Shown in pieces: positions 35,678-43,864 of a stretch of 64,000 nucleotides of DNA. Source of the DNA: JACDHG01 sp963815295 (GTDB lineage: Bacteria; Actinomycetota; Actinomycetes; Propionibacteriales; Nocardioidaceae); contig CAWFFZ010000001.1 in NCBI GenBank assembly GCA_963815295.1, positions 248,001-312,000 on the forward strand, written 5' to 3'. The position numbers and the translations under genes are program-made. Under the pieces are notes generated by a model. That model was not told the DNA's origin, made no database searches, and saw only the letters and a program-made list of their open reading frames with translations. Position 1 is the first letter of the stretch. Every line of letters begins with the position of its first letter.

Positions 35678-36939
35678 CGATGGCCCAGATGGTGGCACGG
35701 CTGACCGATGGGGAGCCGCCGGTGCGGTTTGAGGCGTACGACGGAAGCGGCTTCGGCCCTCCCGACAGCCCCGTGACGATGCGCCTCAAGAACGAACGAG
35801 GGCTTCGCTACCTCGCTACCGCGCCGGGCGACCTGGGGATGGCGCGGGCGTACGTCTCCGGTGACCTCGACCTCGACGGCACCCACCCGGGCGATCCCTA
35901 TCTGGCGCTTCGCCTGATGGGCGATTGGCGGTTCCGGCGGCCAACGCCTGCCGAGCTGGCCGCGCTGGTCCGAGAGATGGGCTGGCGCCGGTTGGTTCCA
36001 CCCGAGCCGCCGCCGCAAGAAGCCCAGCCGCGGTGGCGACGAGTCGCCGAGGGCCTGCGCCACTCTCGATCGCGCGACGCAGGCTCGATCCAGCATCACT
36101 ACGACGTCTCGAACGCGTTCTACGAGCTCGTGCTCGGCCCGTCGATGGCCTACACGTGTGCCGTCTTCCCGCACGCCGAGGCAAGCCTTGAAGAGGCACA
36201 GGCGGAGAAGTTCGACCTGGTGGCGCGCAAGCTCGGGCTCGAGCCTGGCATGCGGCTGCTCGATGTTGGGTGTGGCTGGGGCGGCATGGTCCGGCACGCC
36301 GTCCAGAACTATGGCGTGACGGCCGTCGGCATCACGCTCAGTGCCGAGCAGGCGAAGTGGGGAGCGCTGGCGGTCCAGCATGACGGACTCAGCGACCGTG
36401 CCGAGATCATCCACGGCGACTACCGCGACGCCCCGGGCAGCAACTACGACGCCGTCAGCTCCATTGGGCTGCTCGAGCACGTGGGGGTCCAGAACTATTC
36501 GACGTACTTCTCGTTCCTCAACCGCAAGTTGCGCGACGGAGGCCGGTTGCTCAACCACTGCATCACGAGGCCGAGCAACGACTCGCGCGTCACGACCGGT
36601 GCGTTTATCGACCGCTACGTGTTCCCCGACGGTGAGTTGACCGGCTCAGGGCGCATCATCTCCGCGGCACAGGATGTCGGCTTCGAGGTTCGGCATGAGG
36701 AAAACCTGCGGGAGCACTACGCCCTGACACTGGAGAAGTGGTGCGACAACCTCGTCAACAACTGGGAGGCCTGCGTCGCTGAGGTCGGCGAGCCCAGGGC
36801 GCGCGTGTGGGGTCTCTACATGGCCGGCTCGAGGCTCGGCTTCGAGACCAACGAGGTGCAGCTGCACCAGGTGCTCGCAGTCAAGCCCTCGGCCGACGGG
36901 AGCTCCGGGTTCCCGCTACGCCCCACCTGGCTCAGCTAG
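35674..36939 (+). CDS. tmsB: SAM-dependent fatty acid methyltransferase (10-methylene synthase)
   Basis: A 421-residue cyclopropane-fatty-acid-synthase-like methyltransferase. The N-terminal lipid-binding region includes YLATAPGDLGMARAYVSGDL. The CFA hallmark SIQHHYDVSNAFYELVLG lies near residue 135, SAM motif I LLDVGCGWGGM near 195, and IGLLEHVG, the active-site region, near 265. Together with TmsA it would convert oleoyl phospholipid to 10-methylstearate (tuberculostearate), a branched membrane lipid of actinobacteria. ATG 35674 overlaps the tmsA stop (ATGA). Confidence 0.9.
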   Translation: MTMAQMVARLTDGEPPVRFEAYDGSGFGPPDSPVTMRLKNERGLRYLATAPGDLGMARAYVSGDLDLDGTHPGDPYLALRLMGDWRFRRPTPAELAALVREMGWRRLVPPEPPPQEAQPRWRRVAEGLRHSRSRDAGSIQHHYDVSNAFYELVLGPSMAYTCAVFPHAEASLEEAQAEKFDLVARKLGLEPGMRLLDVGCGWGGMVRHAVQNYGVTAVGITLSAEQAKWGALAVQHDGLSDRAEIIHGDYRDAPGSNYDAVSSIGLLEHVGVQNYSTYFSFLNRKLRDGGRLLNHCITRPSNDSRVTTGAFIDRYVFPDGELTGSGRIISAAQDVGFEVRHEENLREHYALTLEKWCDNLVNNWEACVAEVGEPRARVWGLYMAGSRLGFETNEVQLHQVLAVKPSADGSSGFPLRPTWLS

Positions 36940-37121
36940 CGGCGGGTTCAGCCCAAATCACCCGAAGGTCTTGACTGACCACCTCAATGGGAGGAATGTC
37001 GGAACCGGGAGAAACCGACGAGTGGTGATGAGCCCAGCGGCCGCCGCTGCCACGTCTCGAAGACGACTTCATGCGCTGAACGCCTCGAGCCTGGCAACGG
37101 CGGCCTCTCCCACCCACCCGG

Positions 37122-37160
37122 GGGAGCCCAGTGTGGGAGCCCAGTGTGGGAGCCCAGTGT
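37122..37160. repeat. three perfect 13-bp tandem repeats
   Basis: GGGAGCCCAGTGT occurs three times in direct succession and ends exactly at the first base of the M28 peptidase stop codon. The repeats are identical, suggesting recent slippage. The rest of the 36940-37121 spacer has no gene that I can support. Confidence 0.75.
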
Positions 37161-38692
37161 CAGCGGCGCGACACGCCCTCGGGCAGCCGGGTCGCCGTGT
37201 GACGGGATGACGTCGGCGCGTCGTCTGGCTCGACAGAGGCCGTGCTGTTGGCGAGGACTGCAGTGGCGTGGGCGACACCGTCCGCCTGGATGTTGAGTGC
37301 CGTCAGGCTCACGTTGGTGATGTCGTCGCCGGCCGAGTGGTAATTCGGGTCATAGCTGATACCTGCCGTGCCACCGAACAGCGACTGCTCGTAGACCGAC
37401 TTGGGACCGTTGCTTCCAGTCGACAACCCGCCAGCCGCGACACCGTTGTTGATGAACGCCTGGTAGTCGGAGCGACCTGAGAACTGGTAGTCCACGACGT
37501 CCTGGTCGACCGACGCGAAGTAGTCGCGGAACATCTGCTCGGTCTCGATCGACCCAGGCGGCACCGGTGCGGTGGGCGGGTAGCTCGAGGCGTCGGCGTC
37601 ATACACGCCAATGATGTAGTTCGGCGACCCGATCATGTCGAAGTTGAGGTACGTCGCGATCTTGTCGAGTTCTGCTGGGTCGTTCGTGACGAGGTCGTTG
37701 ACGTAGTGAGTCGATCCGACTAGCCCTGACTCTTCGGCGCCCCACCACGCGAACCGAACGGTGTTGTCGAAACGGCCGATCTTCTTCAAGTGCTTGGCGA
37801 CCTCGAGCAGGGTGGAGCTGCCTGTGCCGTTGTCGTTGATGCCTGGTCCCTCGACGACTCCGTCGAGGTGGGCGCCGAGCATGACGACATCCTCAGTCCC
37901 ATCGTGGCGCGAGCTTCCGCGCTTCTCGGCGATAACGTTGAACGTCTGCCGCGTCTCGGTGAAGGCCTGGAGGTTCACCGTCACCGTGACAGGGCCGCTC
38001 GCCATCTCTGCCAGCAGCGTCTCGCCGTCGGCTTGGGTGACACCGGCGGACGGGATGTGGGCGGGATCGACGGAGCCGAGCGTGCCCGACAGTTCGCCGG
38101 GTGCGTTGTTGTACATCACGATCGCGATCGCGCCTGCGGCGCCGGCGGCCTTCGACTTGTCGGAGAACGGGCAGGTGCCCCGACTGACGAGCGCGATCTT
38201 GCCCGCCGCGTCGGCACCGGCCCAGTCAGCTGCGGTGCAGCCGAGGGCACTGGCGGGAGCAACGAGCGTTCCCGTCAGTCCACCGGCGGGGGTGTTGGGG
38301 GTGTAGCTCATCGCGTGGGTGTCGATGTCACGGGCGTTCGGTGACACCTCCGCCAGGGTTTCTGTCTCCACTTCCTCATACACGAAGTCGAAGTACTGGC
38401 GGGTCGGCTGGTAGCCCGCCTTGCGTAGCTCGCGTTCGACGTACTGCGCGCTGGCCAGGTAGCCGTCCGTGCCAGCGGCACGGTTGCCATGGCGGTTGGC
38501 GATCTTCTGGAACTCTTTGAGGTGCCGCTCGATGGCGTCGATCTTGACGGCCTGCCGCAGAATGCGCGAGTCAGCGTCGGCTTCGTGGGAGTCGGGGCCT
38601 GTATCTGCGGGGGCGACGGTGTTGGACGAGACGAGCAGTGCTGACAGGGCCATGGCGGCGACTGCCGCGGCGCGGCCGCGCTGGGATTTCAC
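37160..38692 (-). CDS. secreted M28-family aminopeptidase with PA domain
   Basis: A 510-residue exported zinc peptidase. The signal peptide covers about 30 residues from GTG 38692, which has AAGGAG eight bases upstream. A PA (protease-associated) domain includes AAGAAGAIAIVMYNN near residue 190. The catalytic M28 domain has VVMLGAHLDGVVEGPGIND (zinc His and Asp) near 290, RFAWWGAEESGLVGS (Glu pair) near 320, FDMIGSPNYI and HSAGDDITNV with the last zinc His near 465. It resembles Streptomyces aminopeptidase S and probably scavenges peptides outside the cell. Confidence 0.9.
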   Translation of the reverse strand: MKSQRGRAAAVAAMALSALLVSSNTVAPADTGPDSHEADADSRILRQAVKIDAIERHLKEFQKIANRHGNRAAGTDGYLASAQYVERELRKAGYQPTRQYFDFVYEEVETETLAEVSPNARDIDTHAMSYTPNTPAGGLTGTLVAPASALGCTAADWAGADAAGKIALVSRGTCPFSDKSKAAGAAGAIAIVMYNNAPGELSGTLGSVDPAHIPSAGVTQADGETLLAEMASGPVTVTVNLQAFTETRQTFNVIAEKRGSSRHDGTEDVVMLGAHLDGVVEGPGINDNGTGSSTLLEVAKHLKKIGRFDNTVRFAWWGAEESGLVGSTHYVNDLVTNDPAELDKIATYLNFDMIGSPNYIIGVYDADASSYPPTAPVPPGSIETEQMFRDYFASVDQDVVDYQFSGRSDYQAFINNGVAAGGLSTGSNGPKSVYEQSLFGGTAGISYDPNYHSAGDDITNVSLTALNIQADGVAHATAVLANSTASVEPDDAPTSSRHTATRLPEGVSRR

Positions 38693-38865
38693 GACTGGGG
38701 CTCCTTCTGGGGTGCACAGAGGTCCGGCGAGCAGTCGCTCACATTTCCAGTGACGCCAGTCACAGTCAAGCCGGGTCCACATCGCCCTAGCGATTCTGGG
38801 CAATCGCGGCTAAGTTCGGCCGGGCTGGCGTCAGCCACCACTTTCATGCCTGAGAAGGAGCACCC

Positions 38866-39789
38866 ATGAAGAGGCTTGTCCTGGCGACTCTTGTCGCTCT
38901 CATCGTGGCCATATTGGCGCCGCCCCAGACCCACGCCGACTACGCCTGGCCCATCGTGCGCCCCGGTGACACCGGTGCCAACGTGAGCGCGGTCCAGCAC
39001 TTGCTCACCTCGCGCGGCTACCCCACCACCGCGGATGGAGCGTTCGGCAGCGGCACTGAGACGAACGTCCAGAACTTCCAGTCCAGCCAGGGCCTCACCG
39101 CCGACGGCATCGTGGGCACCAACACCTGGACTGCCCTCATCAGCACCGTTCAGTCCGGTTCGACCGGCAGTGCCGTCAGGGCCGCGCAGGTGTTGCTCAA
39201 CAAGTACGGCTATGGTCTCGCCGTCGACGGCCAGTTCGGAGCCGGGACGGACTCGGCCACCCGGTCCTTCCAGACCCGCGAGGGCCTCACCTCAGACGGC
39301 GTCGTCGGCCCGACGACCTGGCGGTACCTCGCCGGCGCTTCGGCGGGGAGCGGGACGGGCGAGTGGCGGCTGATGCTGCCGAGGTCGGCTGTCGCCCGGT
39401 CGGAGTACGACGACCCGCACCACGACTACCCAGCGCTCGACCTGCCTGCAGCCGCTGGGACGCCGTCCTACTCCGTCACCTCAGGCACCGCGACGGCGGT
39501 CAACGACTCCAGCTGCGGGATCGGAGCGGTCCTCGTCGCCAACAACGTGCGCTACTCCTACTGTCACTTCTCGAGCCGTGCGTTCAGCGGAACGATCAGC
39601 GTGAGTGCTGGGCAGACCCTCGGCAACGTTGGGACAACGGGCAGCTCGACCGGCAACCATCTGCACTTCCAGATCCGGACCTTGTCGGACAACCTGCTGC
39701 GGTGTCCACAGTCCTTTGCGTTGGCGTTGTACGACGGGGTGACGCCACCGTCGCCTGCGTCCCTGCCGACCTCAGGGTGTTCCACCTAG
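38866..39789 (+). CDS. secreted peptidoglycan hydrolase: two PG-binding domains plus M23 peptidase
   Basis: A 307-residue secreted protein. After a signal peptide ending near THA come two peptidoglycan-binding-1 domains (VSAVQHLLTSRGYPTTADGAF near residue 40; RAAQVLLNKYGYGLAVDGQFG near 110). The M23/LytM-type endopeptidase domain follows, with the zinc ligands in HHDYPALD near residue 190 and HLHFQI near 265. It should cut cross-bridges in the cell wall. ATG 38866 has AGAAGGAG just upstream. It diverges from the M28 peptidase. Confidence 0.9.
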   Translation: MKRLVLATLVALIVAILAPPQTHADYAWPIVRPGDTGANVSAVQHLLTSRGYPTTADGAFGSGTETNVQNFQSSQGLTADGIVGTNTWTALISTVQSGSTGSAVRAAQVLLNKYGYGLAVDGQFGAGTDSATRSFQTREGLTSDGVVGPTTWRYLAGASAGSGTGEWRLMLPRSAVARSEYDDPHHDYPALDLPAAAGTPSYSVTSGTATAVNDSSCGIGAVLVANNVRYSYCHFSSRAFSGTISVSAGQTLGNVGTTGSSTGNHLHFQIRTLSDNLLRCPQSFALALYDGVTPPSPASLPTSGCST

Positions 39790-39876
39790 GCAAGCGTTCC
39801 AACTTGGCAAGGACCGACTCTCGGCCAATCACCGCCTGAGTTCGTCAGTTGTCGCCGCGCCACCTACGCTCGCCTC

Positions 39877-40377
39877 GTGCAAGCATCGAATGACGCGCTG
39901 GTGGTGCGGGAGACTGCCTACTCGCACCAGGACGCCGTGAGCCTCACTGCGCTGGCGCAGAACTACTACCACCAGATCTACGGCGGCCCCGACGACTCAC
40001 CGATGGACAGCGACGAGTTCGCTCCACCGCACGGGGTGTTCTTCGTGGCTTACGCAGCGGACGTTGCGGTATGCATGGGCGGATGGCGGTTCCATGAGCC
40101 GATTGACGGCTGGCCGGGCAGACGCCCGGCCGAGATCCGCCGGATGTTCGTGCATCCGGACCACCGCGGCCGCGGGTTCGCCCGGACCCTGCTGACGACA
40201 TTGGAGCAGTCCGCCCAGGGAGCAGGCGCCGACTCGATGGTGCTCGAGACGGGACATATACAGACCGAGGCCATCGGGCTCTACCGGGCCACGGGATACG
40301 TCGATATCCCCGCCTTCGGCCACTACGCCGACGTCGAAGGATCTGCCCACCTGGGAAAGGTGATGTCAGCCGGCTGA
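39877..40377 (+). CDS. GNAT family N-acetyltransferase
   Basis: A 166-residue single-domain acetyltransferase. The acetyl-CoA motif is EIRRMFVHPDHRGRGFARTLLTTLE near residue 88, following the VAVCMGGWRF strand. The C-terminal part IGLYRATGYVDIPAFGHY is typical of small amino-acid or antibiotic GNATs. The substrate is unknown. Starts with GTG 39877; no strong ribosome site is seen. It stands alone and converges on another GNAT gene five bases away. Confidence 0.83.
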   Translation: MQASNDALVVRETAYSHQDAVSLTALAQNYYHQIYGGPDDSPMDSDEFAPPHGVFFVAYAADVAVCMGGWRFHEPIDGWPGRRPAEIRRMFVHPDHRGRGFARTLLTTLEQSAQGAGADSMVLETGHIQTEAIGLYRATGYVDIPAFGHYADVEGSAHLGKVMSAG

Positions 40378-40382
40378 TCCGG

Positions 40383-40994
40383 TCAGTAACTCAGGGTGTC
40401 GTAGACGGGCGACTGGGGAGCGATGCGGGTACCACGTCGGGCGCCGGGCTGGAGGGTCTCGAACGAGTCATTGTCCGGAGGTGTCCACGTGAGCAACCAC
40501 TCGGTTCCACAGTCCAGCGGGTCGGTGAAGTTGGCGCGTTCGCACGCAGCCGCGACGCGGGAGTCCTTGGGGACTCGTACCTTCACGGGGAGCTGCGCAA
40601 TTGCAGCCTCTTCGAGCATGTCTTGGACGAGCCGGGCTCCGATCCCACGTCCACGCCAGGCCGGGAGCAGGCAGACATCGATGAGGTGGACCACGGTTTC
40701 GCTGATGTCGACGAGCATGCGGCCGACCGGTACGTCGTCGACACAAATGGTGAGTCGGTCCAGATCGGGGTGGCGGCGCAGCTGGTCCCACTCGCGGGTC
40801 TGGGCCTGCATGATGACGAACGTCCGCTGCGACGTGATATTCCAACCGATGGTGTCGAGCTCATCTTGCGACGCAGAGGCGTAGAGCTCCAACAGGAAGG
40901 CCGAGTCCTCGGCGACGGACGAGCGCATTCTCACCTTGCCCAGGGGGGTAGGTGACAAGCTCGGCCTTTCCGGCGGTGTCACCATCAAGGTCAT
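40383..40994 (-). CDS. GNAT family N-acetyltransferase
   Basis: A 203-residue acetyltransferase. Core motifs are MLVDISETVVHLIDVCLLPAW near residue 105 and RGRGIGARLVQDMLEEA near 128. The C-terminal tail of about 40 residues (WTPPDNDSFETLQPG onward) is longer than in minimal GNATs. ATG 40994 is chosen because GAGAGGG lies nine bases upstream; an ATG three codons later is possible. Function and substrate are unknown. Its start is 326 bases from the ArsR gene in a divergent arrangement. Confidence 0.78.
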   Translation of the reverse strand: MTLMVTPPERPSLSPTPLGKVRMRSSVAEDSAFLLELYASASQDELDTIGWNITSQRTFVIMQAQTREWDQLRRHPDLDRLTICVDDVPVGRMLVDISETVVHLIDVCLLPAWRGRGIGARLVQDMLEEAAIAQLPVKVRVPKDSRVAAACERANFTDPLDCGTEWLLTWTPPDNDSFETLQPGARRGTRIAPQSPVYDTLSY

Positions 40995-41194
40995 CAGCGG
41001 AACCCTCTCGAAGAACGTGCCCTCCGCGGCAGCTCGGTGCGGCTGCCTCGTCAGGGCGGTGGCTGATGCGCTGGCCACCCTTGCTCATGACTGGATAGTG
41101 TCATGTTGTGTGGTGATTCGGATGGCCTCGACGCAAAGACCAACCGAATGAATGAGCCGTTGCGTCCGAACGGTGGTACGCGGGTGTCCGAGAC

Positions 41195-41208
41195 GTTCGC
41201 TGGCGAAC
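41195..41208. promoter_or_regulatory. short palindrome in the GNAT-arsR spacer
   Basis: GTTCGC, two bases, GCGAAC form a perfect 14-base palindrome about 125 bases upstream of the ArsR start. The 40995-41320 spacer otherwise holds the ArsR promoter and operators listed separately and no gene. The palindrome could serve the GNAT promoter or be incidental. Confidence 0.25.
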
Positions 41209-41231
41209 TTTGCCCGTTCAGCTCTGGCTTG

Positions 41232-41294
41232 TTCAACCAGAGGGTTGACAAAGACTCTCGACCTGTCCTAGGGTTATTCAATCAAACGGTTGAA
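41232..41294 (+). promoter_or_regulatory. ArsR-operon promoter flanked by two matching operators
   Basis: A sigma-70-like promoter is visible: TTGACA at 41245-41250 and TAGGGT at 41269-41274, 18 bases apart. Two copies of one dyad frame it. Operator 1 is TTCAACC-AGAG-GGTTGAC (41232-41249) and overlaps the -35 box. Operator 2 is TTCAATC-AAAC-GGTTGAA (41277-41294) and covers the transcription start. A further half-site GGTTGAA lies at 41298-41304. The layout is that of an autorepressed ArsR-type operon. Confidence 0.72.
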
Positions 41295-41320
41295 CACGGT
41301 TGAACGCCCGGAGGTCCACA

Positions 41321-41695
41321 GTGAATGCCGACCAGCTCTCACTCGTCTTCTCGGCCCTGTCCGACCCCACGCGGCGAGACATCGTTTCCCGGCTCGCTGT
41401 CGGTGACGCATCGGTCAACGAGCTGGCTGCGCCGTACGACGTGAGCCTGCAGGCCATCTCCAAGCACCTCAAAGTGCTCGAAGACGCCGGGTTGGTCAGC
41501 CGGACTCGCGAGGCCCAGCGCCGACCTTGCCACCTCGAAGCGGAGGTATTCGACCTGATGACCAAGTGGATCGAGCGTTATCAGCGCACTGCAGAAGAGC
41601 GCTACCAGCGTCTCGACGCAGTACTCCAACAGATGGAACAACCCACCGAGCAGTTCGACGACCCCTCACCCAGCCAGGCAGGAGCAGCATCATGA
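41321..41695 (+). CDS. ArsR-family transcriptional regulator
   Basis: A 124-residue winged-helix regulator. It starts with LVFSALSDPTRRDIVSRL, followed by the recognition helix region VSLQAISKHLKVLEDAGLVSR near residue 45, both standard for ArsR. No Cys-rich metal site of the arsenic or cadmium type is visible; such members paired with an SRPBCC gene are usually not metal sensors. GTG 41321 has GGAGG six bases upstream. Its stop overlaps the next ATG (ATGA), and two dyads matching each other surround its promoter, so autoregulation is likely. Confidence 0.9.
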   Translation: MNADQLSLVFSALSDPTRRDIVSRLAVGDASVNELAAPYDVSLQAISKHLKVLEDAGLVSRTREAQRRPCHLEAEVFDLMTKWIERYQRTAEERYQRLDAVLQQMEQPTEQFDDPSPSQAGAAS

Positions 41696-42177
41696 CCACC
41701 TCAACCAAGGAAACCCAGATCGTCGCCGACCCAGCCATGCCGACGATTACCATCACGCGCGAGTTCGACGCGCCCGTCGCGAACGTCTTCCGGGCGCACA
41801 CCGAAGCTGATCTGGTCGCGCAGTGGCTAGGGCCTCGAAGCCACACGATGCGTATCGACCACTACGACTGCCGCACCGGCGGAGCTTGGCGTTACGCCAC
41901 CGATGTCGACGGCGACGAAGTCAAGTTCTACGGGTCGTTCCATGAGGTTCGGCCGAACGAGCGCATCGTGCAGACGTTCACGTTCGATGGTTTCCCCGAC
42001 GGCGTAAGCCTTGAGACGATGACCTTCCAGGACCTCGGCGACGGGCGAACGAGGATCACCGGCCTGTCGGTTGTCGACTCGCTCGAGGTGCGAGACTCCA
42101 TCATCGCCAGCGGCATGGAGGTCGGTGTCGTCGAGGGCTACGAGCAACTCGACGAACTGCTCGACAAGCTGCCCTGA
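41692..42177 (+). CDS. SRPBCC (AHSA1-type) domain protein
   Basis: A 161-residue START/Bet v 1-like protein. The AHSA1 pattern is clear: ITITREFDAPVANVFRAHTEADLVAQWLGP near residue 17, GGAWRYATDVDG near 65, and the C-terminal long helix GVVEGYEQLDELLDKL. These proteins bind a hydrophobic ligand in a deep cavity. Pairing with ArsR is common in actinobacteria and suggests that the ligand or a related stress is the inducing signal, but the ligand is not known. Confidence 0.9.
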   Translation: MTTSTKETQIVADPAMPTITITREFDAPVANVFRAHTEADLVAQWLGPRSHTMRIDHYDCRTGGAWRYATDVDGDEVKFYGSFHEVRPNERIVQTFTFDGFPDGVSLETMTFQDLGDGRTRITGLSVVDSLEVRDSIIASGMEVGVVEGYEQLDELLDKLP

Positions 42178-42254
42178 GAGGCTAGGCATCGACTGTGCAA
42201 GGCCGCGCTGCAGCACACGGCGCGCGCCATACCCGACGAGCGATTGGGAAGTCG

Positions 42255-43238
42255 ATGACCGAACCCCTCACCACAAAGCCACGGCCCCACGTCACCGAAG
42301 CCATGGCGCATCGCTGCGCCGCCCTGCTTGCTTCGTTGGACGAAGGGCAGAGCCGCCAGGTCCGTGCTCCCCTGACGGCTGGTGACGCGCGGACCTGGAC
42401 CTACCTGCCCGGCACGAGAGCAGGCCTCAGCCTCGAGGAGATGACCGAACACCAGCGCGAGCTGGCTTTGGAGCTCCTCGACTGTGCACAAGGCGCAGGT
42501 GGCGCCGAGGCCTCCGACGCGATCGCCGTCGAGCGGTACCGGCGTCAGCTGGCCACCGGTGTCGAGGACGTCGGGCCAGATCGGTACTGGTTCCGGATCC
42601 TCGGCGACCCCGGCATGAGCACCTGGGCGTGGCGGATGAACGGCCACCACATCGCCGTGCACGTCACTGTCGCGGGTGATGAGTTCACTGTCACCCCGCA
42701 CTTCCTCGGCGCGGAGCCAGCAGTGGGGCCGTCGGGGAAGCGGCTGCTTGGGCTGGAGGAGGATCTACCCCGGGCCTTGCTCGACGCGCTCGACCCGGAG
42801 CGTCTCACCCGTGCCGTCACCGCGGCGGTCGCGCCTGACGACATCCTGACCCGCTTCGACCCGGTCGCCGACCCGTCAGTGCTGCCAACGGGCCTCCGTC
42901 ACGCTGACATGGAGCGGCCTGCTCAGGAACTGCTCGAGCAGCTGGTACGCCGCTACCTCGACCGGGCGCCGGCGTCGTATGCGCAGACCTGCTGGCGGGA
43001 GGTCTGCGACGAGGGCCTGGGTTCGGTGTCTTTCGCCTGGGAAGGACCTCGCCAACACGGCGAGGGCCACTACTACTGCGTTGTCGGTCCGACGATGCTG
43101 ATCGAGTACGACAACACTCAGGACTCGGCCAACCATGCCCACTCGGTATGGCGGCACCGCCGCGACGACTGGGGCGAAGACATGCTTCGCCGGCACTATG
43201 CGCGACACCACGCCGCAACGTCGTCCGATCGACCTTGA
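42255..43238 (+). CDS. DUF3500 family protein
   Basis: A 327-residue protein with the full DUF3500 layout: WTYLPGTRAGLSLEEMTEHQ near residue 48, YWFRILGDPGMSTWAWRMNGHH near 110, FLGAEPAV, and the C-terminal HYYCVVGPTMLIEYDNTQDSANHAHSVWR near 285. It has no signal peptide in this copy. The family has no established reaction; the conserved His and Tyr residues suggest an enzyme. ATG 42255 is the first conserved start. It is on the same strand as the ArsR-SRPBCC genes, 77 bases downstream, and may be co-transcribed. Confidence 0.85.
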   Translation: MTEPLTTKPRPHVTEAMAHRCAALLASLDEGQSRQVRAPLTAGDARTWTYLPGTRAGLSLEEMTEHQRELALELLDCAQGAGGAEASDAIAVERYRRQLATGVEDVGPDRYWFRILGDPGMSTWAWRMNGHHIAVHVTVAGDEFTVTPHFLGAEPAVGPSGKRLLGLEEDLPRALLDALDPERLTRAVTAAVAPDDILTRFDPVADPSVLPTGLRHADMERPAQELLEQLVRRYLDRAPASYAQTCWREVCDEGLGSVSFAWEGPRQHGEGHYYCVVGPTMLIEYDNTQDSANHAHSVWRHRRDDWGEDMLRRHYARHHAATSSDRP

Positions 43239-43247
43239 TTCACTCGG

Positions 43248-43790
43248 TTAGGCGGGGCGGACCGGCAGGTGGTACTCGCGACGCACGCTAACTCCGTCGG
43301 CGCTGATGTCGGCTCCGTACACATGCAGGGAGATCGCCGTGACGTCGCCCGTGTTGTGCACGCGGTGAATGTCCCCGGGGGGTGCGAAGCCACTGACGTC
43401 GCCGACCTGGTTGGCCACCCGGCCGATTTCGGTGAGGTAGTCGCCGTGGTCGCGGTACAGGGTCTCGAACTCGGTGCCCTGGAGCACACCAAAGGCACAC
43501 CATGCGATGTGGTCATGGATCTGGGTCAGCTGACCTGGCCGCCACACCAGTGCCTTCACGGAGAACCCGGTCTCGGCGTGCAGCAGGTGGCTGATGAGGT
43601 GGTCGGCGTCGCCGCGACGCTCCTCCTCGATGAGCAGGTCGACGCCGGGCAGGTCGGCGCGCAGGACGTCGGCGACCGCCAGCGCCGTACGACGCGGGTC
43701 GAGCCCGCGACGGGTCTGTGCCCGGATGCCGTCCAGGAGGTCGGCCAGCCCTGGTCGGGCCGGACTGGTCAGGGTGTCCGTGGTCTCCAT
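43248..43790 (-). CDS. cysteine dioxygenase-type cupin
   Basis: A 180-residue thiol-dioxygenase-like cupin. The iron ligands are visible in IHDHIAWCAFGVLQGTEFE (two His near residue 95) and in FAPPGDIHRVHNTGD (third His near 140). Cysteine dioxygenases oxidise cysteine or a related thiol to the sulfinate. Start uncertain: ATG 43790 (METTDTL) gives the usual N-terminus; ATG 43817 would add nine residues. It diverges from a LysR regulator 75 bases away, which probably controls it. Confidence 0.82.
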   Translation of the reverse strand: METTDTLTSPARPGLADLLDGIRAQTRRGLDPRRTALAVADVLRADLPGVDLLIEEERRGDADHLISHLLHAETGFSVKALVWRPGQLTQIHDHIAWCAFGVLQGTEFETLYRDHGDYLTEIGRVANQVGDVSGFAPPGDIHRVHNTGDVTAISLHVYGADISADGVSVRREYHLPVRPA

Positions 43791-43829
43791 GCCCTCAGGA
43801 TGGCCTGGATGATTCATCACGTCTAATGC

Positions 43830-43851
43830 CTATTCTCAAAGCGAAGGATAG
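43830..43851. promoter_or_regulatory. candidate LysR binding site
   Basis: CTATTC (43830-43835) and GGATAG (43846-43851) form an interrupted dyad with one mismatch, AT-rich relative to the flanks, between the divergent cupin and LysR genes. The T-rich/A-rich spacing of about 11 bases fits a LysR box. Support is position and symmetry only. Confidence 0.4.
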
Positions 43852-43864
43852 ATATCATTGATGA

